This document shows positions 63,995 through 64,000 of a stretch of DNA of 64,000 nucleotides, one piece after another. The notes under the pieces were generated by a model. That model worked only from the letters and a program-made list of their open reading frames with translations, was not told where the DNA came from and searched no databases. A program made the translations under genes and the position numbers. Origin of the DNA: Shewanella jiangmenensis (GTDB lineage: Bacteria > Pseudomonadota > Gammaproteobacteria > Enterobacterales > Shewanellaceae); assembly GCF_018596335.1 (NCBI RefSeq), contig NZ_JAHEPS010000002.1, positions 186,001 through 250,000 on the forward strand, written 5' to 3'. Position 1 is the first letter of the stretch; every line of letters starts with the position of its first letter.

Positions 63995-64000
63995 ATGAAA
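63995..64000 (+). CDS. possible start of the next gene (cut by window end)
   Basis: ATGAAA at the last six bases follows GCAGGGACG and may open a gene that continues beyond the window. Too short to say more. Confidence 0.3.

Overview
The window reads as chromosome of a Shewanella-like marine gammaproteobacterium. This is an inference from near-Enterobacterial versions of MetJ, MetB, MetL, MetF, RimK, RapA, RraB, PlsC and GroESL combined with typical Shewanella items: a TorF-family porin, stand-alone formate-tetrahydrofolate ligase, many GGDEF/EAL and CheC-type regulators, DUF3016 and DUF3530 proteins. Coding density is high and base composition is moderately GC-rich, except for one AT-rich gene at 55.1-59.6 kb. 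No rRNA, tRNA, CRISPR array or intact insertion sequence was recognised.

Layout. 1-1.3 kb: the 3' end of an outer-membrane-type protein gene and a TauE/SafE permease. 1.5-6.7 kb: the methionine block, metJ divergent from metB-metL, then metF, with MetJ operator repeats before metB and metF. 6.7-10.1 kb: small membrane, cysteine-rich, SRPBCC and RcsF-like proteins, a QEGLA-motif protein and a small PA3496-type protein. 10.3-14.6 kb: a signalling operon (CHASE-PAS histidine kinase, single-domain receiver, REC-GGDEF-EAL). 14.7-25.1 kb: rimK, porin, HU, a double receiver protein, DUF proteins, a TraB/GumN protein, cheD, cmoM, a MaoC-like protein and an aldo/keto reductase. 25.2-29.4 kb: fhs, an MscS-family channel and small membrane proteins. 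29.7-32.9 kb: a probable zinc-uptake operon (small metal-chaperone-like protein, His-rich porin, ZnuA-like binding protein, ZnuB-like permease) with no ATPase gene beside it. 33.1-42.2 kb: plsC, rraB, a PAS-GGDEF diguanylate cyclase with a REC-CheC protein, a crotonase with a FadR-like operator, a DUF3530 protein and rapA. 42.4-52.4 kb: a PIN-PhoH protein, a large hybrid histidine kinase, a zinc metalloprotease, a small protein and a MATE exporter. 52.5-54.6 kb: groES-groEL behind a classic sigma-32 promoter.

The most interesting locus lies directly after groEL: a single AT-rich gene of 1493 codons (55129-59610, minus strand) for a P-loop STAND/NACHT-like ATPase with long unassigned N- and C-terminal regions. 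It is flanked on both sides by unusually long non-coding DNA. Size, solitary cargo-like position and foreign composition fit an anti-phage sensor of the Avs/NLR-like kind. The P-loop and Walker B are visible; the defence role is inferred. The rest (60.4-64.0 kb) holds a Tim44-domain protein, a NYN-domain protein and a periplasmic solute-binding protein.

A second theme is short tandem arrays with unrelated units of 7-18 bp, mostly in gaps between convergent genes (425-469, 15745-15804, 19745-19780, 20046-20113, 29209-29247, 50964-51040), plus 1403-1438 and 62660-62800. Other convergent gaps carry a perfect bidirectional terminator hairpin instead.
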